From Comamonas testosteroni (GTDB lineage: Bacteria > Pseudomonadota > Gammaproteobacteria > Burkholderiales > Burkholderiaceae_C): a stretch of DNA of 64,000 nucleotides. The translations under genes and the position numbers were made by a program. The stretch covers positions 3,630,501-3,694,500 of the forward strand of contig NZ_CP129672.1 of assembly GCF_030505195.1 (NCBI RefSeq), given 5' to 3'. Shown here piece after piece: positions 43,454 to 52,537 of the stretch. The notes under the pieces were generated by a model. It worked only from the letters and a program-made list of their open reading frames with translations, did not search any database and was not told the DNA's origin. Numbering within the stretch: position 1 is the first letter of the stretch; each line of letters begins with the position of its first letter.

Positions 43454-44392
43454 ATGCTGTCTCGCCGTCTTTTGCTCGCCTCTTTGACTACTACTGCCAT
43501 TGCCTTGTCGGTGACGGCTCCAGCACAGGCCGCTGACAAGGTCATCAAGGTGGGGACGCTCAAACTTATTCATGGCATCACGCCTTATTTCTACGATAAG
43601 TTCACGCCGGCGGGCTACAAGATCGAAGTCATTCCGTTTGAAACACCTACCGATGGCAAGAATGCGGTAGTGACCAAATCTGTGGATTTCGGTACCTATG
43701 GTCTGGCCGCAGCCACCCTGGGGGCTGCGGCGGGCGAGCCGGTAGTCATAGTTGCGCCGACCTGCAATGGTGGTATGGCGATTGTGGTGGGCAAGAACAG
43801 CGGTATTGGCAACTTCAAGGCGCTCAAAGGCAAGCGAGTGGGCATTCTTCCCGGCTCCACGCAGGAAGCCGTGTTTCTGGATCGTCTGAAGGCTGAAGGC
43901 ATGACGCTCAAGGATGTGAAGTCCGTGCGCGTGTCCTTCAGCGAGATGGCGGGTGCGCTGGAGCGTGGCGATATCGATGGCTATGTGGGCGCAGAACCTG
44001 GCCCTTCCATCAGCGCTATTCGCGGTGTGGGCAAGGTTCTTGAGTTCCCTTACAGCACGCCCACGGGGAAGGTCAACATGGTCATGACCACCCATGCCGA
44101 CACGGTCAAAAGCGATCCAGAACTGACCAAGGTATTCCTGGAGATTCACCGCAAGGCCTCCGAATACGCCATGGCCCATCGTCCTGAGCTGGTACAGATG
44201 GCGGGGGCCAAGCTGGGTCTGCCCGCCGATGTGGCCAATCTGGCTGCTGACAATGTAGAGCTGACATGGAAGATCGATCAGGACTGGATCAACCGCAGCA
44301 AGTACTACGGCTCGCTGATGCTGGAGCGCAAGCAGATTCGTAAGTTGCCTGATTACAGCAGCTTCATCGTGACGGGTTTCAACCCGAAGTAA
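43454..44392 (+). CDS. ABC transporter substrate-binding protein, NMT1/SsuA-like
   Basis: A 312-residue periplasmic binding protein. The signal peptide MLSRRLLLASLTTTAIALSVTAPAQAAD ends at about residue 27. Then VIKVGTLKLIHGITPYFYDKFTPAGYKIEVIPFETPTDGKNAVVTKSVDFGTYGLA, LKGKRVGILPGSTQEAVFL and the C-terminal GYVGAEPGPS are typical of the NMT1/TauA/SsuA group. AAAAGGA precedes the ATG. It is first in a four-gene set with permease, ATPase and hydrolase. Ligand unknown; the context favours a nitrogen-containing small organic compound. Confidence 0.9.
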   Translation: MLSRRLLLASLTTTAIALSVTAPAQAADKVIKVGTLKLIHGITPYFYDKFTPAGYKIEVIPFETPTDGKNAVVTKSVDFGTYGLAAATLGAAAGEPVVIVAPTCNGGMAIVVGKNSGIGNFKALKGKRVGILPGSTQEAVFLDRLKAEGMTLKDVKSVRVSFSEMAGALERGDIDGYVGAEPGPSISAIRGVGKVLEFPYSTPTGKVNMVMTTHADTVKSDPELTKVFLEIHRKASEYAMAHRPELVQMAGAKLGLPADVANLAADNVELTWKIDQDWINRSKYYGSLMLERKQIRKLPDYSSFIVTGFNPK

Positions 44393-44473
44393 CACGGCGG
44401 GGCCTGGCTGTGCACGACGCGGTCAGGCCTTGACGCCGTTGAGCTGTTATTGACTGTTTTTGGAATTCTTGCC

Positions 44474-45373
44474 ATGTCATCTTCCACTCTTGACTCTCAA
44501 GCGCATGCGGCTGTGGCGCCCGCAGTGCCCATCAATCATGCCGCTTCAACGTTTGCGGATCTGGTTATGCCGCAGCAACCCAATGCCGCGAAGGTTTGGA
44601 TGACAACCTGGCTGGTGCCTACTGTGCTTCCACTGTTGTTGCTGATCGGTTGGGACTTGGCCGTGCGTGCGACCGGAACCATGCTGGTTCCTTCACCAAA
44701 GGAAGTCGGGTTGATGCTGTGGGACTTCGCGTTTGGCGGCATCTATGACGATGCCTTCAGCGAAACTCTGGGCATTCACTGGTTGAAGTCCATGTCTCGT
44801 GTTTACGGGGCTTTTGGACTGGCTGCTCTGCTAGGCATCCCCCTGGGTCTGGTGATCGGTAAAAACGCCGCCGTACGCCGTTTTGTAGACCCCACGCTGC
44901 AAATGTTGCGCCCTGTGCCTGTGACGGCATGGCTTCCGCTGTCAATGATCTTCTTCGGTGTCGGCCCCAACGCGGCCATCTTCCTGGTGTTCCTCGGGGC
45001 ATTTTTTCCCATTGTCATCAACACCACCTTTGGCGTGAAGTCGGTGGAGCCTCGTCTGTTTGAGGCCGCAGCCATGCTGGGCTGTCAGGGCGCTTCCATG
45101 TTTCGTCAGGTGGTGCTGCCAGCGGCCATGCCATCCATCTTCAATGGCCTGCGCCTGGGTCACGGCATTGCATGGTTTTTGATCGTGGTCGGTGAGATGA
45201 CGGGCGTTCCCGAAGGACTGGGTGCGGCCATCATGGATGGTCGCATGCTCTCGCGCACTGATGTGGTGATTGCCGGCATGGTCGTCATCGGCTTCACTGG
45301 CTTTGTCACCGACCGTCTGCTGGTCGCCCTCAACAATCGTCTGCTCAAGTGGAGCCCGCAACACAATGTCTGA
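44474..45373 (+). CDS. ABC transporter permease, SsuC/TauC-like
   Basis: A 299-residue permease with six helices. After an odd hydrophilic N-terminus of about 40 residues come LVPTVLPLLLLIGWDLAVR and the EAA-type cytoplasmic loop EPRLFEAAAMLGCQGASMFRQVVLPAAMPSIFNGLRLGHGIAW, which docks the ATPase. The stop overlaps the ATPase start. It is a partner of the adjacent binding protein. Confidence 0.92.
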   Translation: MSSSTLDSQAHAAVAPAVPINHAASTFADLVMPQQPNAAKVWMTTWLVPTVLPLLLLIGWDLAVRATGTMLVPSPKEVGLMLWDFAFGGIYDDAFSETLGIHWLKSMSRVYGAFGLAALLGIPLGLVIGKNAAVRRFVDPTLQMLRPVPVTAWLPLSMIFFGVGPNAAIFLVFLGAFFPIVINTTFGVKSVEPRLFEAAAMLGCQGASMFRQVVLPAAMPSIFNGLRLGHGIAWFLIVVGEMTGVPEGLGAAIMDGRMLSRTDVVIAGMVVIGFTGFVTDRLLVALNNRLLKWSPQHNV

Positions 45374-46166
45374 AATCCTTGCTCACCGTACTCCTGCCCC
45401 CATTCTGGACATTGCCAATGTCAGCAAGGTCTTCAGTTTGAATGGTCGCCCCATCCACGCTCTGAAGGACGTGAACCTGAAGATCCAGAAGGGCGAATTC
45501 ATTTGCTTGATCGGTGCTTCGGGCTGTGGGAAATCCACGCTGCTGCGCATCATGGGGGGCTTTGAGAAAGTCTCCACGGGCGTGGCCAAGATGTATCACA
45601 CGCCTATTTCCGAGCCCGGCCCGGATCGAGGCATGGTCTTCCAGGACTATGGTTTGTTTCCATGGCTCACGGTGCGTCAGAACATTGCATTCGGCCCCAA
45701 GCAACGGGGCCTAACGGAGGTCAAGCTCAAAGAAATCTCGGATCACTATCTGCACATGGTGGGACTGACCAAGTTTGCAGATCATTTCCCCAACCAACTG
45801 TCAGGCGGCATGAAGCAGCGCGTATCGATCGCGCGAGCGCTGGCCAATGAGTGTGAAGTGCTGCTCATGGACGAGCCTTTCGGTGCACTGGATGCGCTGA
45901 CTCGCGAAGTGCTGCAGCAGGAGCTGTTGGATATCTGGGAAAAGACCAGGCTGACCGTGATTTTTGTCACCCATGCAGTGGAGGAGGCTGTTTTGCTGGC
46001 TGACCGCGTGGTGGTCATGACGGCCGGTCCAGGTCGTGTGGAGCGTGACTATCGCATTCCACTGGAGCGCCCGCGCCATATCACGGCACCAGAATTCAAC
46101 CTGGTGCGCAAGGAGCTGACGGAAATGCTCAGCAGTCATGTGGCTCATCATGCCAAGGCCGCTTGA
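45366..46166 (+). CDS. ABC transporter ATPase, SsuB/TauB-like
   Basis: A 266-residue ATPase with Walker A GASGCGKST, Q-loop VFQDYGLFPW, signature LSGGMKQR, Walker B LLMDEPFGALD and the switch HAVEEA. The EEAVLLADRVVVMTAGPGRV segment is typical of nitrate/sulfonate/taurine importers. It overlaps the permease by eight bases and the hydrolase by one. Confidence 0.96.
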   Translation: MSEILAHRTPAPILDIANVSKVFSLNGRPIHALKDVNLKIQKGEFICLIGASGCGKSTLLRIMGGFEKVSTGVAKMYHTPISEPGPDRGMVFQDYGLFPWLTVRQNIAFGPKQRGLTEVKLKEISDHYLHMVGLTKFADHFPNQLSGGMKQRVSIARALANECEVLLMDEPFGALDALTREVLQQELLDIWEKTRLTVIFVTHAVEEAVLLADRVVVMTAGPGRVERDYRIPLERPRHITAPEFNLVRKELTEMLSSHVAHHAKAA

Positions 46167-46978
46167 TGCTGGACTGTTTATTGAACCTCCCGCAGGTCGC
46201 GCGTGATGCGGCCTACGACAATACCCGTGCCGTCGCCGACAGTGCTCGGCAGCTCGCTGATTTCGAAGCCCGCAGTGTGGAGCTGGTGCAGAGATCCGCT
46301 GGACAACTGGATGTGCCGTTTGGAACGGCAGAGCGTTTGCGCTACGACTTCTTTGAGGGCGAGTCCGGTGCCAGCACGCTGCTGTTCATTCACGGCGGCT
46401 ACTGGCAGATGCGCCACAAGAACACTTTTCGGTTTGTGGCTCAGGGCGCGCTCGCGCATGGACTGCATGCTGCTCTGATTGGATACACGCTGGCTCCCGA
46501 GACCACGCTGACTCAGATCGTGGAGCAGGTGAGATCAGGCATCGCGGCTGTGCGCCGCCATGCATTGCAGCAGGGAGGCAACGGACGCATCTTGCTATGC
46601 GGTTGGTCCGCGGGTGGTCATCTCACTGCAATGGGCCTGAATTGCGAGGGAGTGGTTGCAGGCCTGGGCATCAGCGGAATCTACGACCTGGCACCGATTG
46701 CTCATACCTACCTGAACCAGGCGCTCCGGCTGTCTGGCGCTGAAATCGAGCAACTGAGTCCCTTATGCCTGCCTGCAACACGCAAGCCGTTTGTGACAGC
46801 CTATGGAACAGCAGAACTTCCCCAATTGCAGGCGCAGAGTCAAGCCTTTGCGGCCTATCGCTGTGGCATGGAGGGTGATGCAGAAGTAGCCATAGAAGGC
46901 GCGGATCACTTCAGCATCCTGAATGCGCTGGCTCAAGAGGATGGAGTGCTGCTGCAGGCTTTGCTGCAGCATCGGTGA
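46166..46978 (+). CDS. alpha/beta hydrolase, kynurenine-formamidase-like
   Basis: A 270-residue hydrolase. The oxyanion motif FIHGGYWQM (about residues 75-82) and nucleophile elbow CGWSAGG (Ser148) are the carboxylesterase/arylformamidase type; the likely catalytic His is in EGADHFSIL near residue 250. The HGGYW variant is common in formamidases and ureido or amide hydrolases. Its ATG shares the A of the ATPase stop codon, so it is translated with the importer. With atzF nearby, I infer a hydrolysis step giving a ureido or amide intermediate. Confidence 0.88.
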   Translation: MLDCLLNLPQVARDAAYDNTRAVADSARQLADFEARSVELVQRSAGQLDVPFGTAERLRYDFFEGESGASTLLFIHGGYWQMRHKNTFRFVAQGALAHGLHAALIGYTLAPETTLTQIVEQVRSGIAAVRRHALQQGGNGRILLCGWSAGGHLTAMGLNCEGVVAGLGISGIYDLAPIAHTYLNQALRLSGAEIEQLSPLCLPATRKPFVTAYGTAELPQLQAQSQAFAAYRCGMEGDAEVAIEGADHFSILNALAQEDGVLLQALLQHR

Positions 46979-47008
46979 GCCAAAGATCAACGGCAGTGCT
47001 CGTGAAAC

Positions 47009-47686
47009 TTAGAGGGAAGGCTGCTTCTGCCTTGCATTCTGCAGAGTATGCAAAGTGATGTTTTTTACTTCGTCACGGCTCACGCGGATATGTTGCTGCA
47101 GCAACGACTTGGCCTGCAAGCCGTCGCGGCTTAACAATGATCTGAGGATGTCGCCGTGCTCCTCGTAGGTCACGTCAATGCGGTAGTTGCGCGTGAATTC
47201 CAGACGCCGCACGATACGAATTCGGTCCGTGATATCTCGGTGGATGCGGGCCATTTCCTGATTGCCGCTGGCCGCCACCAAGGCCATGTGAAACTGCTCA
47301 TCGTTGCGCGAGACAGTGGCTATTTCAGACAGCCGTTGTGGCGCGGGGATGCACCACAGCGCGGTCAGCTCATGCAGGCGTATTTCCAGGTCGGGGGTCT
47401 GAACAAGTAGATCCAGCGCTGCGCATTCCAGTACTGAACGCACATCGTACAACTGCTCGAACATCGTGAAGTCAATGCTGTTCACGATCCAGCCGAGCTT
47501 GGGTATGACGGAGATATATCCTTCGCGCTGCAGGCGTACGAGCGCCTCGCGCACAGGGGTTCGGCTCATGCCGAGATCCGCGCCAACTTCGTTTTCGCTG
47601 AAGCGGTCACCAGGAACATATTGAAAATTGTCCAGGGCTTGGCGTAGTTTTTCGTAAGCAAGGCTGGCCAGGCTGGTGGAAGACAT
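47009..47686 (-). CDS. GntR-family regulator, FCD subgroup
   Basis: A 225-residue regulator. The N-terminal winged HTH (YEKLRQALDNFQYVPGDRFSENEVGADLGMSRTPVREALVRLQREGYI) is followed by an all-helical FCD ligand domain (LYDVRSVLECAALDLL, FHMALVAASGNQEMARIHRDI, EEHGDILRSLLSRD). The open frame extends 127 codons upstream but that is antisense to atzF. It lies 65 bases downstream of atzF on the same strand. CTTGNNTACA-type dyads before atzF and behind the sigma-54 promoter are its candidate sites. Confidence 0.93.
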   Translation of the reverse strand: MSSTSLASLAYEKLRQALDNFQYVPGDRFSENEVGADLGMSRTPVREALVRLQREGYISVIPKLGWIVNSIDFTMFEQLYDVRSVLECAALDLLVQTPDLEIRLHELTALWCIPAPQRLSEIATVSRNDEQFHMALVAASGNQEMARIHRDITDRIRIVRRLEFTRNYRIDVTYEEHGDILRSLLSRDGLQAKSLLQQHIRVSRDEVKNITLHTLQNARQKQPSL

Positions 47687-47751
47687 GATGGGGGCTCCTT
47701 GTTTTTTCGTTGGCTGCTGCGGCGCACAGGGGCTGTGCGCCGCAGCGTGCT

Positions 47752-49539
47752 TCACAGAGACTGGCAGTACGCGCGCCAGCCGCCGAACGTGGTGATGTCC
47801 CGGGCCTGCGTCAATGCATGGCCTTCGCAGATAAAGCCTTTCACGCTGCGTCCATCCTGCAGCTGCACCGAACCAATGCCCAGAGGCGTTGGAACGCCGG
47901 CTACAAAGCGGCCAAAGTTGGCAATTGGCATCTCCCACACTTCGACTGTGATGGCAGCCCCTTCGTCTGACCGTGCCATTCCAGGTTTGGCAGGTACCGT
48001 GCCTTGCAGGGCATACAGGCGGTAGTCCGAAGCGGTGCTCGTCTCCTCGCGAAAGCGCGCACCACAAGCCAGCAATTCATGGTTGAGAGGCATGCCACGC
48101 AGATGTGCACCCACCACGGCTACTTCGATAGTCTCGCCTTGTGTCGGTACCCGCCATGTTGGCAGTAAGCCAGCGTTTTGGGCGGGAAGGCCTGTAACGC
48201 CGGCACACAGATGGGTTTGTGCTTCCAACTGCTGAGCCCAGCGCACCAGATCAGGCTCGCGCCAGCCCGGCGCTATCAAGGTGATACCAAAAGGCAGGCC
48301 GTCTGGCAGTTGCGATGCAGGGATGGCGATCGCCGACCAACCTAGAAGATTGACGAAATTGGTATAGGTTCCCATCTCCGAGTTGACGCCGATCGGGTCA
48401 GCTTCCACCTCTGCCATGGAGGGGTGGCGCGGTGCGCTAGGAACACACAGAACATCACATTGTTGCCAGATATTCTCGGCTTGCTGTCTGAGGTCTTGCA
48501 GTTGGTACTGGGCATTGAAGGTATCGGCAGCGTTGAAGCGCTGGTGTACGTCCAGAACCTGGCGAATCACTGGCAGCAAGGCTTCTGGCTGTTGTTCGTA
48601 GATGCTGCGTGCTCCGACCACCCGTTCAGCCACCCAGGGGCCGTAGTACAGCAGATTGGCGACTTCAAACAATGCATCAAAGGGCAAGGCTTGCACCCGC
48701 TCGGTTTGCGGCTTCAGACGCGCAAGAAACGCAGCAAATGCACTCTCATAGTCGCTGGAAAGCTTGCGTGCATCAGGCACCCCCACGCGCAGTTGAGACA
48801 GCGGGGTATGTTTGGCGATGAAGGGACGTGACCGGGCATAGCTGTCCTGTGTGTCAGGCCCTTCCATGAGTGACAGAATCAGAGCGCTATCGGCCACATT
48901 CAGCGCCAGAACACCTATGCAATCCAGCGTGCGGCAGGCAGGCACCAAACCAGTGCCGGGCACTGCACCGGGAGTGGGCTTGATTCCGACGATCTGGTTG
49001 AAGGCCGCAGGAATTCGGCCCGATCCAGCCGTATCCGTGGACAGGGCAAATGGAACCAGACCACGCGCCACCACAGATGCCGAGCCTGAGCTGGAGCCGC
49101 CGGAAATCAGTCGGCTGTCAAACGTATTGGGCACGGCACCAAATGGTGAGCGCGTTCCGACGAGACCGGTGGCAAACTGGTCCAGATTGGTCTTGCCCAG
49201 AACAATGGCTCCGGCTTGCTTGAGGCGCTGAACTGCCACAGCATCGCGCTGTGCCGGATAGGCGAAAGCAGGGCAGGCAGCCGTGGTGACAAAGCCCTCT
49301 ACATCAATGTTGTCCTTGACTGCAAAGGGGATGCCGAACAAAGGAAGACGCTCACGGCCTTGGGTTTGCTGAAGTGCCTCCAGTTGCAGCAACTGCGCTT
49401 TCAATTGCGCGTCACTGGCAATGCTGATCCAGGCAGAGTCATCGCTTGCCAGACTACGACGCTGCTGCTCAAGCAATGCAGCAGGGTCAGCGCCTTCTTG
49501 ATAAGCCCGCTTCCAATCTTCAAATGAACCAATCAGCAT
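47752..49539 (-). CDS. atzF: allophanate hydrolase (AtzF-type)
   Basis: A 595-residue enzyme that splits allophanate to two NH3 and two CO2. Residues 1-440 are an amidase-signature domain with the Ser-cisSer-Lys triad: K75 (FAVKDNID), the cis-Ser in SGGSSSGSAS (about 149-150) and S173 (DTAGSGR). The C-terminal ~130 residues (VAVVGAHLRGMPLNHELLACGARF, YALQGTVPAKPGM, VEVWEMPIANFGRFVAGVPTPLGIGSVQLQDGRSVKGF) are the allophanate-hydrolase domain. The enzyme ends urea, cyanurate and biuret catabolism. No urea carboxylase or biuret hydrolase is adjacent; the importer and hydrolase across the convergent border are likely partners. Confidence 0.95.
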   Translation of the reverse strand: MLIGSFEDWKRAYQEGADPAALLEQQRRSLASDDSAWISIASDAQLKAQLLQLEALQQTQGRERLPLFGIPFAVKDNIDVEGFVTTAACPAFAYPAQRDAVAVQRLKQAGAIVLGKTNLDQFATGLVGTRSPFGAVPNTFDSRLISGGSSSGSASVVARGLVPFALSTDTAGSGRIPAAFNQIVGIKPTPGAVPGTGLVPACRTLDCIGVLALNVADSALILSLMEGPDTQDSYARSRPFIAKHTPLSQLRVGVPDARKLSSDYESAFAAFLARLKPQTERVQALPFDALFEVANLLYYGPWVAERVVGARSIYEQQPEALLPVIRQVLDVHQRFNAADTFNAQYQLQDLRQQAENIWQQCDVLCVPSAPRHPSMAEVEADPIGVNSEMGTYTNFVNLLGWSAIAIPASQLPDGLPFGITLIAPGWREPDLVRWAQQLEAQTHLCAGVTGLPAQNAGLLPTWRVPTQGETIEVAVVGAHLRGMPLNHELLACGARFREETSTASDYRLYALQGTVPAKPGMARSDEGAAITVEVWEMPIANFGRFVAGVPTPLGIGSVQLQDGRSVKGFICEGHALTQARDITTFGGWRAYCQSL

Positions 49540-49563
49540 GATGAATACCCAGATGTATACAAG
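49540..49563. promoter_or_regulatory. dyad operator candidate before atzF
   Basis: GATGAATACC-CAGA-TGTATACAAG has the layout CTTGNNTACA-N4-TGTANNCAAG found behind the sigma-54 promoter at 43387-43410; 7 of 10 bases fit in the left arm and the right arm is exact. It abuts the atzF start codon, fitting repression of the atzF-gntR unit. Confidence 0.55.
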
Positions 49564-49721
49564 ATGCTTGGTTTAAGCAGGTTGTATGCCAGTTTGCGGT
49601 AATCCATCCTCGTTCCGAAGCTTCCAGCCAGTTCGGCTATGAAGGCAGCGGGAAGTCGGTCAGAAATTGCTGGCCACGTTGGTTGTGCCCAGGCTTCTGA
49701 ACCTGCCATCTCGGAAAATAC

Positions 49722-49851
49722 AAAACTGAGTGAGAAAAATTCCGGAAAGTACAACACTCAATGAGAAGCGAGTACAAAACTAGCCTCTTCACGCAGCGCT
49801 AAGCCGTTGATTGTTTGTGGAGGCGAGTACAAGACTCAAGGAAAATCGACA
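49722..49851 (-). repeat. right IS21-like terminal repeat region
   Basis: Read on the minus strand from 49851 it begins TGTCGATTTTCCTTGAGTCT. Within 130 bases are several TTGAGTyTTGTAC units (near 49830, 49785 and 49765). The outer 26 bases match the left end at 22 positions. The tip cuts an IS3 OrfB. Confidence 0.7.
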
Positions 49852-50579
49852 CTTCGCTCACCCACTTGGAACGGATGGCCCCGGCGACATCGATGGCCAG
49901 GCACTCCCATGTGTATTCGTCCACGACCGCAGGCACTTGATCTGTTGACCGCTGGCCGTGGTGTCGAAGACGAAGTCATAGGCCCAGACCATGTTGGCCT
50001 TGGACGGCGTGTGGATGCGCTTGCGTGGGCGTTTTCTGGGCACCAGCAAGCCCGCCTGACGCCACAGCCGGTGCGTGCGTGACCAGCTCAGCTCGAAGCC
50101 CTCGCAACCCGGTAACACGCGGATGCACCGGTAGCCGTAGCGCGGATACTGGGCCGACAGTTCCCTCATCGCCGCGAGCACTGGTGCATCCTTGGCCGGC
50201 AGGCGAAGCTGGTAGCTGGGCGTGGCACGCGACGTATTAAGCAACTCCGCAGGAGTGGCGCAGACTCAGGCCCCGTGTGCGCATGAAGGTCAGTTGCTCG
50301 CCCCGAGCCTGCGGGCTCACCATTTTTTGCGTTGACCTCCTTGAGGGTCTCGATGTCCAGATCCTGCTCGGCAAGGAGTTTTTTCAGGCGCCTGTTCTCA
50401 AGCGCCAAGGCCTTGAGCCGCTTGATGTCGGCCGCCCCCATCTGGCCGAAGTGCTTGCGCCGGGCGTAAATGGTCGCGTCGCTGACCTTGTGCTTCTTGG
50501 CGGCCTTGGCCACTGTCGTGCGATCTGCCTCACGCAGGATCGTGACCATTTGCTCTTCCATGAATCGACTCTTTTTCAT
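49852..50579 (-). pseudogene. truncated IS3-family (IS407-like) transposase
   Basis: OrfA (from 50579: MKKSRFMEEQMVTILREADRTTVAKAAKKHKVSDATIYARRKHFGQM, then coiled-coil helices) runs into OrfB sequence (AKDAPVLAAMRELSAQYPRYGYRCIRVLPGCEG, KANMVWAYDFVFDTTASGQQIKCL) in a shifted frame. The match ends at the IS21-like tip, so the catalytic C-terminal part is missing. It must be non-functional. Confidence 0.8.
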
Positions 50580-50628
50580 GGGCTCCTCTTTGGGAGGGTG
50601 CCATCTCCCCGGATATCAATGTCTCGGA

Positions 50629-51284
50629 GAAACCGGGCAGGTCATTTCTACGGCTACCTGCAGGTTGATGGGTATGCGGGGTACAACACCATGCAAGCGG
50701 CTGCACGCTTAGGCTGTATGGCACATGTGCGCAGAAAGTTCGTTGAGGTCCAGCAATCCATCCCCGCTGCCAATGCTAAGGAGTCGATTGCATTGCAGCC
50801 TATTGGGCTGATTCAAAAGCTGTATGTGATTGAAGCGCAGATGAAAACGGCTGAAGTGTCAGAGCGCAAGCGAGTGCGGCAGCATTCCAATCTTGAACCA
50901 GCTCAAAGCGTGGCTGGACGAGCACGTAAAGCTTGTAGAGCCCAAATCACAGCTGGGCAAAGCCATTCACTACGCACTGGGCCAGTGGTCCTATGTCATT
51001 CGCTATGTTGAAAATGGACTTCTGAGCATTGACAACAACATTGCAGAACACAGTATCAAGAATCTTGTCATCAGCCGGAAGAACTGGCTGTTTTCAACCA
51101 TCTGTGGATGGCGCATATGCAACGGCGGTGTTGACCACTATGGTCCGATCCGTACCAATACCTAGTGCAGGTACTCAACAAGCTACCGCACGCCGAGAGC
51201 GAAAAAGATTTCGAAGAGATGATCCCTTGGAATGTGAAGGCAGGGCTAGATGTTGCCGATTTGCAAGCACGCCTCGCTGCTTGA
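50629..51284 (+). pseudogene. IS66-family TnpC fragment
   Basis: The C-terminal part of an IS66 transposase survives in three frames: FYGYLQVDGYAGYNTMQAAARLGCMAHVRRKF, then LDEHVKLVEPKSQLGKAIHYALGQWSYVIRYVENGLLSIDNNIAEHSIKNLVISRKNWLF, then VLNKLPHAESEKDFEEMIPWNVKAGLDVADLQARLAA ending at a stop at 51282-51284. The N-terminal half is missing, with frameshifts near 50890 and 51110. It is dead. Confidence 0.85.
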
Positions 51285-51752
51285 CCGCTCATGGTTTTCA
51301 GATGAACGCCTTGTATGTGTAGTTGTACAGCGGCTTTGCAGCGATCGCAGTCTGTCGAGCATCTGTATTTGACTTCCGCTTTGGGCTAATGAGCGGCCCT
51401 TCGACACGGTTATTCCAACGATCGCGAAGAAGAAAGTTGGCCATGAATGGCGTCAGTTCACGAAGCGAAGGAGGATTCGCAGTACTGGCGAAGAGATAAA
51501 TCCCCCTGTGGAATAGAGTCCGTGATGATTTGCGCCTGCTTCGACCTCATCCTTGCATCCACACCTTGAATACCCTCGGTAATGTGCTAATTCCCGTGCT
51601 GCACGAACAGCGCTTGGAAACCGTATCAGGTCGCGCAGACTACAAGCGTCATACATGATGCTTGTCCTTTTACTGTTAGCCTTCCATGGTCGGCATGGGC
51701 CTCTGCCATGCCAGCTCCGGCCATCGTGCCCAATCTGAAAAGTGAATTCACT
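51285..51752. other. non-coding region after the IS66 fragment
   Basis: Short frames only. The start (TGTAGTTGTACAGCGGCTT) may be the IS66 end. A small dyad CGGCATGGGCCTCTGCCATG lies near 51693. It probably holds the promoter of the DUF1993 gene; I see nothing else. Confidence 0.4.
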
Positions 51753-52262
51753 ATGACAAGCTCGCTGTACAACGCCTCCGTTCCCGTCATGCTGCAGATG
51801 TTGCGTGCCCTGTCCGATGTGCTCAAGAAGGCTGAAGACCACGCGACGCAAAAAAATATCGAGCCCAATGCTCTTCTGCAGGCGCGACTTTTTCCCGACA
51901 TGTTTCCGCTAGTACGTCAGGTACAGATCGCCTCAGATTTCTCCAAGGGCATTGCCTCCCGTCTGGCTGGTGCCGAGGTGCCATCCTGGCCCGACACTGA
52001 GGTCAGCTTCGCCGACCTGCAAGCATTGGTCGCCAAGGCTGTAACCTATCTGGAATCCTTCAAGGCCGAGCAATTTGATCTCAGCGAGAGCCGCGAGATC
52101 GTACTGCGCCCCGGCACGCCAAAGGAAAAGAAGCTGACCGCCAGTGCATATCTTCTGCACTATGGTCTGCCGCAGTTCTTCTTCCACGTGACTACCGCCT
52201 ATGCCATCTTGCGCCACAACGGTATTGAGATTGGCAAGCGCGACTATATGGGTGCCTATTAA
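51753..52262 (+). CDS. DUF1993 family protein
   Basis: A 169-residue helical protein that opens SLYNASVPVMLQMLRALSDVLKKAEDHATQK, continues ARLFPDMFPLVRQVQIASDFSKGIASRLAG, and ends LLHYGLPQFFFHVTTAYAILRHNGIEIGKRDYMGAY. This is the DUF1993/DinB-like four-helix family, whose members may bind metal through His residues. Function unknown. It is isolated between IS debris and the tartrate locus. Confidence 0.88.
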   Translation: MTSSLYNASVPVMLQMLRALSDVLKKAEDHATQKNIEPNALLQARLFPDMFPLVRQVQIASDFSKGIASRLAGAEVPSWPDTEVSFADLQALVAKAVTYLESFKAEQFDLSESREIVLRPGTPKEKKLTASAYLLHYGLPQFFFHVTTAYAILRHNGIEIGKRDYMGAY

Positions 52263-52537
52263 CACGAGAGACGCCACTCAACCAAGCCAAGCAGGCTCTT
52301 GATGGTCAAGAAAAATGAATGGCTGCATCCGAGAACTGCGGGCTGCGCCTGCGTTTTCCGCTGGGTGCGACAAACCATTGCCTGCGCTTGTCCAGCCAGA
52401 GGGTCGACCAGCCCCGGGCCTTCAACGCTGCGTTGTAGCTGGGTCAGTTGGTCGTGCGATGCCGGGCTTGGAGTGGGAGGGCTGCCCCATCACTCGAGGT
52501 CACTAGACGGCAGAGAGCAATTACGCCACCTGATGCG

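Larger units (their letters stand above)
41755..49851. mobile_element. 8.1-kb segment bracketed by IS21-like inverted ends
   Basis: Both ends begin TGTCGATTyTyCTTGAGTyT and carry repeated TTGAGTyTTGTAC units, in opposite orientation. No istA/istB is inside; instead there is a decayed IS3 element and a nitrogen-catabolic gene set. No target-site duplication is visible (AGGC against CTTC), and the right flank is an IS3 gene cut off at the tip. So it may be a transposon that lost its transposase, or two half-elements after rearrangement. Confidence 0.5.
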
